From Candidatus Neoanaerotignum tabaqchaliae (GTDB taxonomy: Bacteria; Bacillota; Clostridia; Lachnospirales; Anaerotignaceae), in contig CAJFUS010000017.1 in assembly GCA_904420235.1 (NCBI GenBank), forward strand, positions 1-21,735: 21,735 nt of DNA, written 5' to 3'. The stretch's first letter is position 1, and each line of letters begins with the position of its first letter. Below, piece after piece: positions 1-8,183 of this stretch. The notes below the pieces were generated by a model. That model made no database searches. It was not told the DNA's origin and was given only the letters and a program-made list of their open reading frames with translations. The position numbers were made by a program, and so were the translations under genes.

Positions 1-701
1 CCTATTGTATAGTTTATTATCCCTTTGTGGCGCCCTATAACATTTCCCTCAAAATCAACGTAATTTCCCTCTTTAGCTTTCTCTCCGGTATAGTTTTCTA
101 TAAAAGAAACATAGTCCTTGTCTGGTATAAAACATATTTCCTGACTGTCGGGCTTTTCGGCAACAGATATTCCTGCCTCCGCCGCTATCTTTCTTGTTTC
201 TTCCTTTGTATACTTTCCCATTGGAAACAGCGTACATTTAAGCTGCTCCTGTGTAAGCATGCTTAAAACATAGGTCTGGTCCTTTTTCTCGTCATCGGAT
301 ACAACTACGGCCAGCCTTCCTGTTTTTGGATATTTCAGTATATTAGCATAATGCCCTGTCGCCACATAATCGGCGCCTATATCATTTTTAGCCGCCATAA
401 CGGCGCCCCATTTAACATCCCTGTTGCACATAACACATGGGTTAGGTGTTCTTCCCATAAGATACTCCCTAACAAACATGTCCTCAACCTTATTTTTAAA
501 CTCTTTTCTAAAATCAAGTATATAGTGGCTTATTCCCAGCTTTTCGGCTATGCCCGCGGCATCTGAGCAGGCTTCGGCTCCGCCGTCCCAATTTATAATT
601 GTAACGCCTATAACCTCATAGCCGTCTTTTTTAAGAAGATATGCGGCTGTGGCCGAGTCCACTCCTCCTGAAAGCCCTATTACAACTTTTTCTTTAGCCA
701 T
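1..701 (-). CDS. mnmA: tRNA-specific 2-thiouridylase MnmA (N-terminal part, cut by window edge)
   Basis: MnmA makes the 2-thio group of 5-substituted 2-thiouridine at wobble position 34 of Lys, Glu and Gln tRNAs. It uses ATP and a persulfide relayed from a cysteine desulfurase. The reverse strand is open for 233 codons from an ATG at 701, preceded by AAAGAGGT. Visible motifs are the PP-loop SGGVDS (residues 11-16), NPCVMCNR with the family's catalytic Cys (Cys92), ATGHYA (114-119), and SQEICFIP with the persulfide-forming Cys (Cys190). MnmA proteins are usually about 350-370 residues, so roughly the last third lies beyond position 1. The gene is divergent from the XRE regulator and has its own promoter. 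Identity is very secure; only the 3' end is unseen. Confidence 0.96.
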   Translation of the reverse strand, partial: MAKEKVVIGLSGGVDSATAAYLLKKDGYEVIGVTIINWDGGAEACSDAAGIAEKLGISHYILDFRKEFKNKVEDMFVREYLMGRTPNPCVMCNRDVKWGAVMAAKNDIGADYVATGHYANILKYPKTGRLAVVVSDDEKKDQTYVLSMLTQEQLKCTLFPMGKYTKEETRKIAAEAGISVAEKPDSQEICFIPDKDYVSFIENYTGEKAKEGNYVDFEGNVIGRHKGIINYTI

Positions 702-806
702 AGTAATACCTCTTTCGGTTTATATTTTAAGAAATTAATATTGTTTTAAAAATTTTTATACATAATATAATAAATTTATGTTAATATATATAATAAAGTT
801 TAGACT

Positions 807-835
807 ATTATAATATATTAAAATATTTTGTTCAA
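807..835 (-). promoter_or_regulatory. Predicted housekeeping (sigma-A) promoter for mnmA
   Basis: On the minus strand TTGAAC (830-835) is followed after exactly 17 nt by a perfect TATAAT (807-812). Transcription from here would give a leader of about 100 nt before the mnmA ATG at 701. The -35 lies inside the 824-842 palindrome. Confidence 0.6.
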
Positions 836-842
836 CAAAATA
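824..842. repeat. Perfect 19-nt palindrome, candidate operator
   Basis: TATTTTGTT-C-AACAAAATA is a perfect 9-bp inverted repeat about one central base. It covers the predicted -35 of the leftward mnmA promoter and lies about 120 bp upstream of the rightward XRE promoter. Its size and symmetry suit a dimeric HTH protein, and the adjacent XRE gene is the obvious candidate. Binding is inference; AT-rich DNA can produce palindromes by chance. Confidence 0.5.
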
Positions 843-960
843 ATTGGCTGTGTTAATACGGTAATTTTCTTTTTATTTTGTGAATTCGCATTTTTATTAT
901 ATGATATAGTATTCAAATTCTACATAATTAAATATATAATAACCGCAATGCCATTGTTTT

Positions 961-990
961 TTGACAAATTCTTTAGTAAAATGTTATTAT
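961..990 (+). promoter_or_regulatory. Predicted sigma-A promoter for the XRE regulator
   Basis: A perfect TTGACA (961-966) is separated by 18 nt from TATTAT (985-990). A TG dinucleotide one base upstream of the -10 (982-983) makes it an extended -10. Predicted transcription start is near 997, giving a short leader of about 35 nt to the TTG start. Confidence 0.7.
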
Positions 991-1030
991 ATTACAGTCT
1001 GAAATTAAAATAAATCAAGAGGTGGTAATT

Positions 1031-1441
1031 TTGGAATTCAAAGAGCGTCTTAAATCTCTTAGGAAAGAAAGAAAGCTTACCCAAAGCGCTTTGGGCAGCA
1101 TACTTAACTATGGTTACACCGCTATTTCAAACTATGAGTCGGGAAGAAACGAGCCTTCAATTACCGACTTAAAAAAAATTGCCGAATTCTTTGATGTTTC
1201 AATGGATTATCTCCTTTGCGTAAATGATATAAGAAATCCTTACGTTGAGAGGGATTATCCCGAACAGTTTAACGAATTCAAAAATATATACACAATGCTC
1301 GATGACGACAAAAGAGAAATGCTTGACGATTTTATGCGTTGGATGCTTGACAGGCAGATTAAGTCGGTTTCAAGCTCAAAACAAAGCCTTAAAGTAGCTC
1401 AGGAAACAGTGCCATATAAATCAAAATCATCAGAAAAATGA
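1031..1441 (+). CDS. XRE-family helix-turn-helix transcriptional regulator
   Basis: This is a 136-residue DNA-binding protein. Residues 1-62 form a Cro/CI-type HTH with the family pattern: LRKERKLTQ, then AISNYESGRNEPSITDLKKIAEFF, ending in DVSMDYLL. The remainder is a charged helical segment (about residues 75-110) and a Ser/Lys-rich polar tail, with no enzymatic or ligand-binding domain that I recognise. I chose the TTG at 1031 because AAGAGGTGG (1017-1025) sits at normal distance from it; an in-frame GTG at 1022 lies inside that ribosome binding site. The gene stands alone, divergent from mnmA and convergent with recN. The target is unknown; autoregulation or control of the divergent mnmA promoter through the 824-842 palindrome is inference. 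Confidence 0.88.
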   Translation: MEFKERLKSLRKERKLTQSALGSILNYGYTAISNYESGRNEPSITDLKKIAEFFDVSMDYLLCVNDIRNPYVERDYPEQFNEFKNIYTMLDDDKREMLDDFMRWMLDRQIKSVSSSKQSLKVAQETVPYKSKSSEK

Positions 1442-1480
1442 TTATTTTAAACGCTAATTTAACACACAGCTTCATAAAAT

Positions 1481-1514
1481 AAAAATCCCCATTGCTTAAT
1501 CGCAGGGGATTTTT
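1481..1514. terminator. Bidirectional intrinsic terminator between the XRE gene and recN
   Basis: AAAAATCCCC (1481-1490) pairs perfectly with GGGGATTTTT (1505-1514) around a 14-nt loop. The stem has T-rich flanks on the right, and its A-run becomes a U-run in the leftward transcript. It lies between two convergent genes and can end both. Confidence 0.85.
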
Positions 1515-1523
1515 GTTTTATAA

Positions 1524-3221
1524 TTATTTTCTTAGTTCTTTTTTTCTTTTATCATAAATATCAACCATATCTTTAGCGGCTTTTACGGCTGATTTAGTTT
1601 CCTCACCGCTCATAAGTCGGGCTGTTTCAAAAACGCGCTCATTATAATCAAGACGTTTTACCGATGTTGATGTTTTGTCGTTGTAAACAGATTTTTCTAT
1701 AAGAAAATGTCTGTCAGCCATAGAGGCTATCTGCGGCAGGTGAGTTATACATATAATTTGCTGATTTTTAGATATAAGAGCCATTTTCTCGGCAACCTTT
1801 CCGGCAGTTTTTCCGCTTATACCTGTGTCAATCTCATCAAAAACATATGCGCCTATGCTTTCTTTTGCAGCTGTAACAGCCTTAAGGCCAAGCATTACCC
1901 TTGACATTTCTCCTCCAGAGGCTGTTTTGGCCAATGGTTTAAGACCCTCCCCAGCATTTGTTGAAATCATAAACTCAACATCGTCTTGCCCTTTTGGGCC
2001 AAAGCCGTCTTTTTGCTTTACACAAATTTTAAACACAGCGTTTTTCATCTCAAGAGACCTCAGTTCGTCTGTAATGTTTTTTTGAAGCGTTAAAGCGGTC
2101 TCCTCTCTAATACGCGTAATTTTTGAACATATTTTACTTATATTTTTAAGTACTTCTTTCCGTTTATAATTAAGCTCATCACGTATTTTGGAGCTGTTAT
2201 TTATAAACTCCAACTCGCTTTTGGCCCTTTCTCCCGCTTCAATTATCTCCTCAATCGTTGAGCCATATTTTCTTTTTAAATTATATATAATATCAAGCCT
2301 GCTCTCAATATTATTAATCTCATCGGGGCCCTCATCCAAGTTTTCGGCATAAACCTTCATTTCACTTACGGCTTCCTTAAGTTGTTCAAAAGCCGACTCA
2401 AGTGTTGAACGAATCTCCTCAACAGAATCGTCACTTTGTTCCATTATGGAACAAAGCCTTAAAGCCTCTCCAGCCTTATCACAGGCTGAAACTCCCTCAT
2501 CGCCGCCGTAATACAAAAGTTCAAGACACTGTTTCGAGTATTTAACCAGCTTTTCAGAAAACATGAGAGTCTTTTTTCTTTGATTAAGCTCTTCTTCCTC
2601 ACCGGATTTAAGGCCGGCATTCTCTATTTCTTCTATTTTATATTCAAGAAAATCTATTTTTCTCTGTCTTTCAAACTCATCCCCACTTACGGCCTCAAGC
2701 TTTTTTAAAATATCTTTATATTCCCGTATATATTCCAAAAGCTGCTCTTTAAAACCGTTAATGCTATTTTCACAAAAGCTGTCAAGTATATCTATATGAT
2801 TTGATGTGTTAAGGAGCGACTGGTGTTCATGCTGGCTATATATGTCCACAAGACTTTCGGCTAATCGCCTTAACATTGAGGCCGTAACTGGTGTTCCATT
2901 AATTCTGCCGTTTGTTTTTCCGTCGCTGTTTATTGTTCTTTGAAGAATAATAACGCCCTCGTCACAGTCTATACCCATGTCAACAGCCGTATCTAAAGCC
3001 TTTTGGGAAAGATGAGAGAACACAGCCTCTACAACAGCCTTTTTTTCTCCTTCGCGTATAAAATCCCTTGTACTTCTTTGACCAAGCACAAAGGCTAAAG
3101 AGCCTATAATCATGCTTTTTCCTGCACCAGTCTCGCCGGAAAGAATATTAAGGCCACCGCTAAACTCAATATGAGCGTTTTCTATAAGAGCGGCATTTTT
3201 TATATTAATTTCTTCAAGCAT
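1524..3221 (-). CDS. recN: DNA repair protein RecN
   Basis: RecN is an SMC-like ATPase that gathers broken DNA ends during recombinational double-strand-break repair in the cytoplasm. The 565-residue length is normal. The N-terminal half-nucleotide-binding domain carries the Walker A motif GETGAGKS (29-36). A long Glu/Lys/Arg-rich coiled-coil region occupies roughly 150-380. The C-terminal half carries the ABC signature SGGEMSRVMLGLKA (from about 435), Walker B VFDEIDTGISG (from about 460) and ITHLPQIA. The ATG at 3221 is preceded by GGAGGA. It is the last gene of the leftward cluster, following argR by 21 nt and ending at the bidirectional terminator. In Bacillus and many Clostridia recN is followed by spoIVB and spo0A; here it is not. 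Confidence 0.97.
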   Translation of the reverse strand: MLEEINIKNAALIENAHIEFSGGLNILSGETGAGKSMIIGSLAFVLGQRSTRDFIREGEKKAVVEAVFSHLSQKALDTAVDMGIDCDEGVIILQRTINSDGKTNGRINGTPVTASMLRRLAESLVDIYSQHEHQSLLNTSNHIDILDSFCENSINGFKEQLLEYIREYKDILKKLEAVSGDEFERQRKIDFLEYKIEEIENAGLKSGEEEELNQRKKTLMFSEKLVKYSKQCLELLYYGGDEGVSACDKAGEALRLCSIMEQSDDSVEEIRSTLESAFEQLKEAVSEMKVYAENLDEGPDEINNIESRLDIIYNLKRKYGSTIEEIIEAGERAKSELEFINNSSKIRDELNYKRKEVLKNISKICSKITRIREETALTLQKNITDELRSLEMKNAVFKICVKQKDGFGPKGQDDVEFMISTNAGEGLKPLAKTASGGEMSRVMLGLKAVTAAKESIGAYVFDEIDTGISGKTAGKVAEKMALISKNQQIICITHLPQIASMADRHFLIEKSVYNDKTSTSVKRLDYNERVFETARLMSGEETKSAVKAAKDMVDIYDKRKKELRK

Positions 3222-3242
3222 GCGAAATCCTCCGGAAGCAAC

Positions 3243-3701
3243 CTAAATTTCACCGTCTATTATGCGATTAAGCATTTGTATAAAATCAATAGCCTGATTA
3301 TGGGTTTTAGCCACGCAAAATACAGTGTCGTCTCCGGCTATTGAGCCGAGTATATCGCTTGTCTGCATGTTGTCAACGGCTACTGCCACCGCCATTCCCA
3401 TGCCATTAAGGGTTTTAATAACTATCATATTTTGGGAATAATCCAGCTTAATAACGGCCTCTCTAAAAACCCTCTTAAGTCTTTCGGAAAGTTCGGCGTC
3501 GTTATTATTAACAACAGAGTATTTTTGTTTGCCGCTGTCGGTAGATATTTTAGTAAGTCTCATTTCACGTATATCCCTTGATATTGTGGCCTGAGTTACG
3601 TTAAAACCCTCATTTTTAAGCATTATGGCCAGTTCTTCTTGGGTTTCTACTTCGTTTTTTTCTATAATATCAAGTATTTTCGCTTGTCGGGCTGTTTTCA
3701 T
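3243..3701 (-). CDS. argR: Arginine repressor ArgR/AhrC
   Basis: ArgR is a hexameric arginine-sensing repressor of arginine biosynthesis genes, and in Bacillus also an activator of catabolism. This 152-residue protein has the N-terminal winged helix (MKTARQAKILDIIEK, then VTQATISRDIREMRLTK) and the C-terminal oligomerisation and arginine-binding domain. The latter includes the GSIAGDDTVFCVAK segment, whose Asp pair contacts arginine in the family. I chose the ATG at 3701, with GGGAGG 11 nt upstream and only 4 nt after the nadK stop. An in-frame TTG at 3725 would overlap nadK and lacks a suitable site. Its placement between nadK and recN is the conserved Firmicutes arrangement; no arginine genes are nearby. 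Confidence 0.95.
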   Translation of the reverse strand: MKTARQAKILDIIEKNEVETQEELAIMLKNEGFNVTQATISRDIREMRLTKISTDSGKQKYSVVNNNDAELSERLKRVFREAVIKLDYSQNMIVIKTLNGMGMAVAVAVDNMQTSDILGSIAGDDTVFCVAKTHNQAIDFIQMLNRIIDGEI

Positions 3702-3705
3702 AAGC

Positions 3706-4557
3706 TCAGCGCCCTCCCTTACCAAACATTTTAACTCTTAACACATCATAAAATCCAAGCTTATTAGTTTTTACGATATGTGTATAGTACTGTGATTTTT
3801 TTATTACTATTGAGTCGTCCTCTTCAAGATTTGATACCTGTTTTCCGTCAATAACAGCTTTAAGGCTATCATTCGTAAAACTTTTAACATTTATTTCAAC
3901 AATATCAGACGAACCGACAACTATGCTTCTCGCGTGCAGCATATGCGGACATATAGGCGTTATAGCAATCATATTGGAATCAGCCTTAAGTATAGGCCCT
4001 CCGGCCGCCAAATTATAGGCTGTTGAGCCTGTTGGCGTTGACACAAGTATGCCGTCGCCGAAAAAATTGTCTATATACTCGCTGTTTACATAAACTGCTG
4101 CGTCAACCATTCCGCCCATATACACGGCAACTTCGTTAAGAGCCGTATACTGGCGCATTTCCTCACCCTGCCTTATAACGGCGTCAAGCATCATTCTTTT
4201 TTCAACCCTGTAGTCTCCTGAAAGAGCCTTGTCTATAGATAAATACATCTCACTTTTGTCAACATCCGTAAGAAAACCCAAATGACCCATATTTATGCCA
4301 AGAAGCAGTGTTGAGTACTTCATGGCCTTCATTCCGGCACTAAGCATTGTGCCGTCGCCCCCAAGCACTATTATCATCTCTGTTCCACCATAAAGCTCCT
4401 CGTCTGTTACGGCATATTTTCTAAAGCCTATTTCCTCCGCCATTTTATAGTTAAGGCATGGCACAACGCCTTTTTCAGGCAAAAAGCTCACAAGCTCTTT
4501 TGTAAGGGCAAAATTTTTATCTCTTGCCGGATTAGCTACAACGCCAATTTTCCTCAA
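3706..4557 (-). CDS. nadK: NAD kinase
   Basis: NAD kinase phosphorylates NAD to NADP using ATP or polyphosphate, and is the only route to NADP. The 283-residue protein shows the family's GGDGT nucleotide motif (66-70), the LNEVAVY segment with the conserved Asn-Glu pair, and the glycine-rich GDGILVSTPTGSTAYNLAAGGP region that forms the NAD site. I chose the TTG at 4557. AAGGAGG lies 8 nt upstream of it and the protein then begins MRKIGVVANP as in homologues. In-frame TTG codons at 4575 and 4563 lie within or too close to the ribosome binding site. It follows tlyA by 24 nt and is 4 nt before argR, so it is probably co-transcribed. Confidence 0.95.
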   Translation of the reverse strand: MRKIGVVANPARDKNFALTKELVSFLPEKGVVPCLNYKMAEEIGFRKYAVTDEELYGGTEMIIVLGGDGTMLSAGMKAMKYSTLLLGINMGHLGFLTDVDKSEMYLSIDKALSGDYRVEKRMMLDAVIRQGEEMRQYTALNEVAVYMGGMVDAAVYVNSEYIDNFFGDGILVSTPTGSTAYNLAAGGPILKADSNMIAITPICPHMLHARSIVVGSSDIVEINVKSFTNDSLKAVIDGKQVSNLEEDDSIVIKKSQYYTHIVKTNKLGFYDVLRVKMFGKGGR

Positions 4558-4581
4558 ACACAACACCTCCTTCAAGCGCCT

Positions 4582-5391
4582 TTAAAGCATATTATGCGAG
4601 TTTTCAGCAATATTTTGGGCCAGAGCGTAGGCCTCATCGGACGAAAGGCCCTTCTTTTTTCTATCAAGCAATATAAGATACTCAATGTTTCCTTCCGGCC
4701 CCTTTATTGGCGAAAAGCTTATATTAATTACGTTAAGGCCAATATCAAAGGCAAAATCAATTATTTTTTCTATAACCTCTCTGTGAACGCTTAAATCACG
4801 CACAACTCCCTTTTTGCCAACTTTCTCGCGGCCGGCCTCAAACTGAGGCTTTATAAGGCACACCATAGAGGCGTCCTCTGCCATAACCGAAAGGGCCGGA
4901 GGTATTACTTTAGTAAGAGATATAAACGAAACGTCCACAGACGCAAAATCGGCCTTGTCAGGAACCTGCTCATTTGTTATGTACCTTATATTTGTTTTCT
5001 CAAGACACACAACTCTTTCGTCGTTTCTAAGCTTCCAGGCAAATTGTCCATAGCCTACATCTATTGAGTATACCTTTTCAGCTCCGTTTTGAAGCATGCA
5101 GTCGGTAAAACCGCCTGTTGAAGCGCCTATATCCATGCATATTTTGTCTTTAAGGTTAATGCCAAACTCGTCTATGGCCTTTTCAAGCTTAAATCCCCCG
5201 CGGCTTACATACTTAATATCGGAGCTTTTAAGTGTTATGTCGCTTTTAACATCAACCTTTGTTCCAGCCTTATCCTCCTTAACCCCATTAACATACACCT
5301 CTCCAGCCATTATAAGAGCTTTTGCTCTTTCTCTTGACTGAACAAGGCCCTTGTTAACAATAAGCAAGTCAAGTCTTTCTTTATCAGCCAT
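4582..5391 (-). CDS. tlyA: TlyA-family rRNA 2'-O-cytidine methyltransferase
   Basis: TlyA proteins methylate ribose 2'-OH groups of cytidines in 16S and/or 23S rRNA; the old name hemolysin A is misleading. The 269 residues comprise an N-terminal S4 RNA-binding domain (about 1-60, with RERAKALIMAGEVYVNG) and a FtsJ/RrmJ-like Rossmann domain. The hallmark linker YVSRGGFKLEKA joins them. SAM-binding motif I is DIGASTGGFTDCML (87-100), followed by ASVDVSFISL and LIKPQFEAG. The ATG at 5391 overlaps the end of dxs by 8 nt, with AAAGGAA supplied by the dxs coding sequence, so translational coupling is likely. Whether it modifies one or both subunits cannot be read from the sequence. Confidence 0.94.
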   Translation of the reverse strand: MADKERLDLLIVNKGLVQSRERAKALIMAGEVYVNGVKEDKAGTKVDVKSDITLKSSDIKYVSRGGFKLEKAIDEFGINLKDKICMDIGASTGGFTDCMLQNGAEKVYSIDVGYGQFAWKLRNDERVVCLEKTNIRYITNEQVPDKADFASVDVSFISLTKVIPPALSVMAEDASMVCLIKPQFEAGREKVGKKGVVRDLSVHREVIEKIIDFAFDIGLNVINISFSPIKGPEGNIEYLILLDRKKKGLSSDEAYALAQNIAENSHNML

Positions 5392-7261
5392 TATTATTTC
5401 CTTTCAGTATATAAGAAACAGTTTCATACATTCCCTCAAAATCAAGGCTATATCGCTTAAAAAGCTGTTCCCTTGTTCCCTGCTCTATAAATTTATCGTC
5501 AAAGCCAAAGTTATAAATAACTCCTTTATATCCCAATGTTATGGCAGAGTCCTTAACAATGCTTCCAAAGCCGCCTGTCTTAAGGTTATCCTCACAAGTA
5601 AATATAAAACCGCATTTTTCACAAACATATTTTAACATATCCATGTCAAGGGGCTTTATAAATCTAGCGTCCACAAGCATTGGGTTATACCCATCATTTT
5701 TAAGGGCTTCATAAAGTTTTTCGCATTTATCCATCATGGCCCCACAACAAATAATAGCTATGTCTTCTCCATGATTTATAATGTTGGATTTACCAATTTC
5801 AATATTCGGCTTTTCCCCTATATAATCGGGCACACTGTCCCTTGGATACCTAAGTGCCACAGGAGAATTCATGTCACAGGCCAGTTTAAGCATAACCCTA
5901 AGCTCCTCGCCGTTTGATGGAGCCATAAACGTTAAATTCGGTATATGCGCCAAAAATGATATGTCAAATATTCCCTGATGAGTTTCACCGTCAGCCCCCA
6001 CAATACCAGCCCTGTCTATGGCAAAAACAACATGCAGATTTTGCAGGCAAACGTCATGAACAATTTGGTCATAGGCCCTTTGCAGAAATGTTGAGTAAAC
6101 GGCAAATACCGGAGTAAGTCCCCTTGCTGCCAGCCCCGCCGCAAATGTTACAGCATGCTGCTCGGCTATGGCCACATCAAACATTCTTTTTGGAAATTTA
6201 ATTTGGAACCCGTCAAGACCTGTTCCGGAAATCATGGCCGCCGATATAGCTACTATCTTCTTATTTTTCTCAGCCAGTTTAACAAGGGTATCGCCAAAAA
6301 CCTTCGAGTATGACGGGCCCAAGGCCTTAGCCTTTGGCTTACCTGTTTTTAAGTCAAAACATCCCACTCCATGATATTGACATGGCAGGTTCTCGGCATA
6401 TTTATAGCCCTTTCCCTTAACCGTTTTAACATGTATAAGTATTGGGCCGCTTAAGCTTTTAACTTTCTCAAGCACATCTATAAGGCTGTCGGTGTCATGT
6501 CCGTCAACGGGGCCTATATATCTGAAACCAAGCTCCTCAAACATTATGCCGGCAACAAACATATATTTAACCCCGTCTTTGGCAACCTCTATGGCCCTGT
6601 CGATTTTTTTGCCCACAACAGGGACTCTGTCAAGGAACTTATGAACTCCTTCCTTGGCATTCAAATATGCCTTGTCCGTTCTTAAATCATTAAGATGTTT
6701 CGACACAGCGCCTACGTTTGTAGATATTGACATTTGATTGTCATTAAGTATAACTATTATGTTTGTGTTACTTCTTCCTGCGTTGTTAAGCCCCTCATAG
6801 GCAAGTCCCCCTGTTATGGAACCGTCGCCTATAACGGCAACCACCTTTTCATCGCCGCCCGAAAGGTCTCTGGCAACGGCCATTCCAAGGGCCGCCGATA
6901 TGGATGTTGAACTGTGTCCGGCTGCAAAGGCGTCGCACACACTTTCACAGGGCTTTGGGAAACCGCTTAAACCATCAAGCTGTCTAAGGGTATTAAACTG
7001 TTCTTTCCTTCCCGTAAGTATTTTATGAACATATGCCTGATGTCCAACATCCCAAACAATTCTGTCCTTTTCAGGATTAAAACAGTAATGCAAAGCCATT
7101 GTAAGCTCAACTATGCCAAGGTTTGATGCAAGATGACCGCCTGTGTTTGATATGTTCTCAAGCATAAAATCCCTTATTTCCTTGGCAAGAACGGGAAGCA
7201 TACTTTTTTCTATGTTTTTTATATCATTGGCTTTGTTTATTCTGCCAAGAAGTCTTTCCAA
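5384..7261 (-). CDS. dxs: 1-deoxy-D-xylulose-5-phosphate synthase
   Basis: DXS condenses pyruvate and glyceraldehyde 3-phosphate with thiamine diphosphate, the entry step of the MEP isoprenoid pathway. The domains follow the transketolase-like order. The ThDP pyrophosphate region has TGGHLASNLG and VIGDGSITGGLAYEGLNN. The pyrimidine domain has AEQHAVTFAAGLA with the activating Glu, then GADGETHQGIFDISFL. The C-terminal domain follows RYPRDSVP. I favour the TTG at 7261: ACGGTG lies 6 nt upstream, the same spacing seen at other TTG starts here, and the N-terminus then matches the family better. The alternative is GTG at 7270, giving 628 residues. It sits 34 nt after ispA and overlaps tlyA by 8 nt. 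Confidence 0.95.
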   Translation of the reverse strand: MERLLGRINKANDIKNIEKSMLPVLAKEIRDFMLENISNTGGHLASNLGIVELTMALHYCFNPEKDRIVWDVGHQAYVHKILTGRKEQFNTLRQLDGLSGFPKPCESVCDAFAAGHSSTSISAALGMAVARDLSGGDEKVVAVIGDGSITGGLAYEGLNNAGRSNTNIIVILNDNQMSISTNVGAVSKHLNDLRTDKAYLNAKEGVHKFLDRVPVVGKKIDRAIEVAKDGVKYMFVAGIMFEELGFRYIGPVDGHDTDSLIDVLEKVKSLSGPILIHVKTVKGKGYKYAENLPCQYHGVGCFDLKTGKPKAKALGPSYSKVFGDTLVKLAEKNKKIVAISAAMISGTGLDGFQIKFPKRMFDVAIAEQHAVTFAAGLAARGLTPVFAVYSTFLQRAYDQIVHDVCLQNLHVVFAIDRAGIVGADGETHQGIFDISFLAHIPNLTFMAPSNGEELRVMLKLACDMNSPVALRYPRDSVPDYIGEKPNIEIGKSNIINHGEDIAIICCGAMMDKCEKLYEALKNDGYNPMLVDARFIKPLDMDMLKYVCEKCGFIFTCEDNLKTGGFGSIVKDSAITLGYKGVIYNFGFDDKFIEQGTREQLFKRYSLDFEGMYETVSYILKGNNNG

Positions 7262-7295
7262 AACTAACACCGTCTTTCAAACGTATATTTCGCTT

Positions 7296-8180
7296 TTATT
7301 TTTTCCTGTCAATAAGATATTCCGTAAGTTCAACAAGAAAATCGGCTTTTTCCCCAAAGGTTTTTAAAATATCGATAGCCTCTTCGGAAAAATTCTTTAC
7401 TCTTTCCTTGGATTTTTCAATTCCCAGCAACGTAACATATGTTGTTTTGTTGTTTTTCGCGTCGCTGAAAACAGGCTTTCCTATTTCCTCAAACGTGCCA
7501 GTAACATCAAGTATATCGTCTTGTATTTGGAATGCCACACCTATTTTAAGGGCGGCCATATCAAGGCTTCTAACGGTTTTATCATCAGCTCCGGCTATAT
7601 GAGCGCCCGCTTTAAAGGCTCCTTGTATCATTGCCGCCGTTTTATTGGCGTGTATAAAATCAAGCGTGTTTTTATCAATTTTTTTGCCGTCGCTTATAAC
7701 GTCCACAACCTGCCCCGTAAGCATTCCGTTAACTCCGGCCCCATAAGCTATATCATACATGGCTAAAGCACAGTTCATATCTTTAAAATCGCATACGGCC
7801 TTTGACATAACCTCAAAAGCGTGGCCTAAAAGAGCGTCGCCGGCAAGTATGGCTATGTCTTCTCCAAATGCCTTGTGGCTTGTAAGCCTTCCTCTTCTGA
7901 AATTATCATTATCAAGAGCAGGAAGGTCGTCGTGTATAAGTGAGTATGTGTGTATCATCTCTATTGCGCAGGCAAAAGGCGAGGCCTTTTTAATATCACC
8001 GCCCAACATTTGGCACACAGCCAAAAGCATAATTGGTCTAAGCCTCTTTCCTCCGGCAAACACAGAATATCTCATAGCTTTAAAAATAATATCGGGATAC
8101 TCAGTTTCCGCCGGAAGGTACCTGTCAATTTCGTTATCTATAAAAAGCTTTTTCTCGTTAAGCTCAGATTTAAGAGACAT
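7296..8180 (-). CDS. ispA: Polyprenyl (farnesyl/geranylgeranyl) diphosphate synthase
   Basis: This class I trans-prenyltransferase adds isopentenyl diphosphate units to allylic diphosphates, making C15 or C20 precursors for undecaprenol and quinones. In 294 residues it shows FAGGKRLRP (substrate binding, 41-49), the first Asp-rich motif DDLPALDND (84-92) with the two-residue insertion typical of bacterial type II farnesyl synthases, and the second motif QIQDDILD (218-225). Tyr79 lies before the first motif in HTYSLIHDD, the region that sets chain length. The ATG at 8180 has GGAGG provided by the last xseB codons and begins only 3 nt after the xseB stop. Farnesyl diphosphate is the likely product, but chain length is not certain from sequence. 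Confidence 0.93.
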   Translation of the reverse strand: MSLKSELNEKKLFIDNEIDRYLPAETEYPDIIFKAMRYSVFAGGKRLRPIMLLAVCQMLGGDIKKASPFACAIEMIHTYSLIHDDLPALDNDNFRRGRLTSHKAFGEDIAILAGDALLGHAFEVMSKAVCDFKDMNCALAMYDIAYGAGVNGMLTGQVVDVISDGKKIDKNTLDFIHANKTAAMIQGAFKAGAHIAGADDKTVRSLDMAALKIGVAFQIQDDILDVTGTFEEIGKPVFSDAKNNKTTYVTLLGIEKSKERVKNFSEEAIDILKTFGEKADFLVELTEYLIDRKK

Positions 8181-8183
8181 TTA

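Larger units (their letters stand above)
702..1030. other. AT-rich divergent intergenic region, mnmA / XRE regulator
   Basis: This 329-bp gap between divergent genes carries a leftward promoter for mnmA (807-835), a 19-nt palindrome (824-842) and a rightward promoter for the regulator (961-990). A second possible mnmA promoter, TTAACA-N18-TATAAA on the minus strand, lies nearer the gene at about 754-784. A 61-codon TTG-initiated frame at 828-1013 has no ribosome binding site and overlaps these sites, so I do not call it a gene. I see nothing else here. Confidence 0.6.

Noticed and set aside
828..1013. 61-codon hydrophobic TTG-initiated open frame in the mnmA/XRE intergenic region
   Set aside because: It has no ribosome binding site, overlaps the palindrome and the regulator's promoter, and its hydrophobic composition is what AT-rich noncoding DNA gives.
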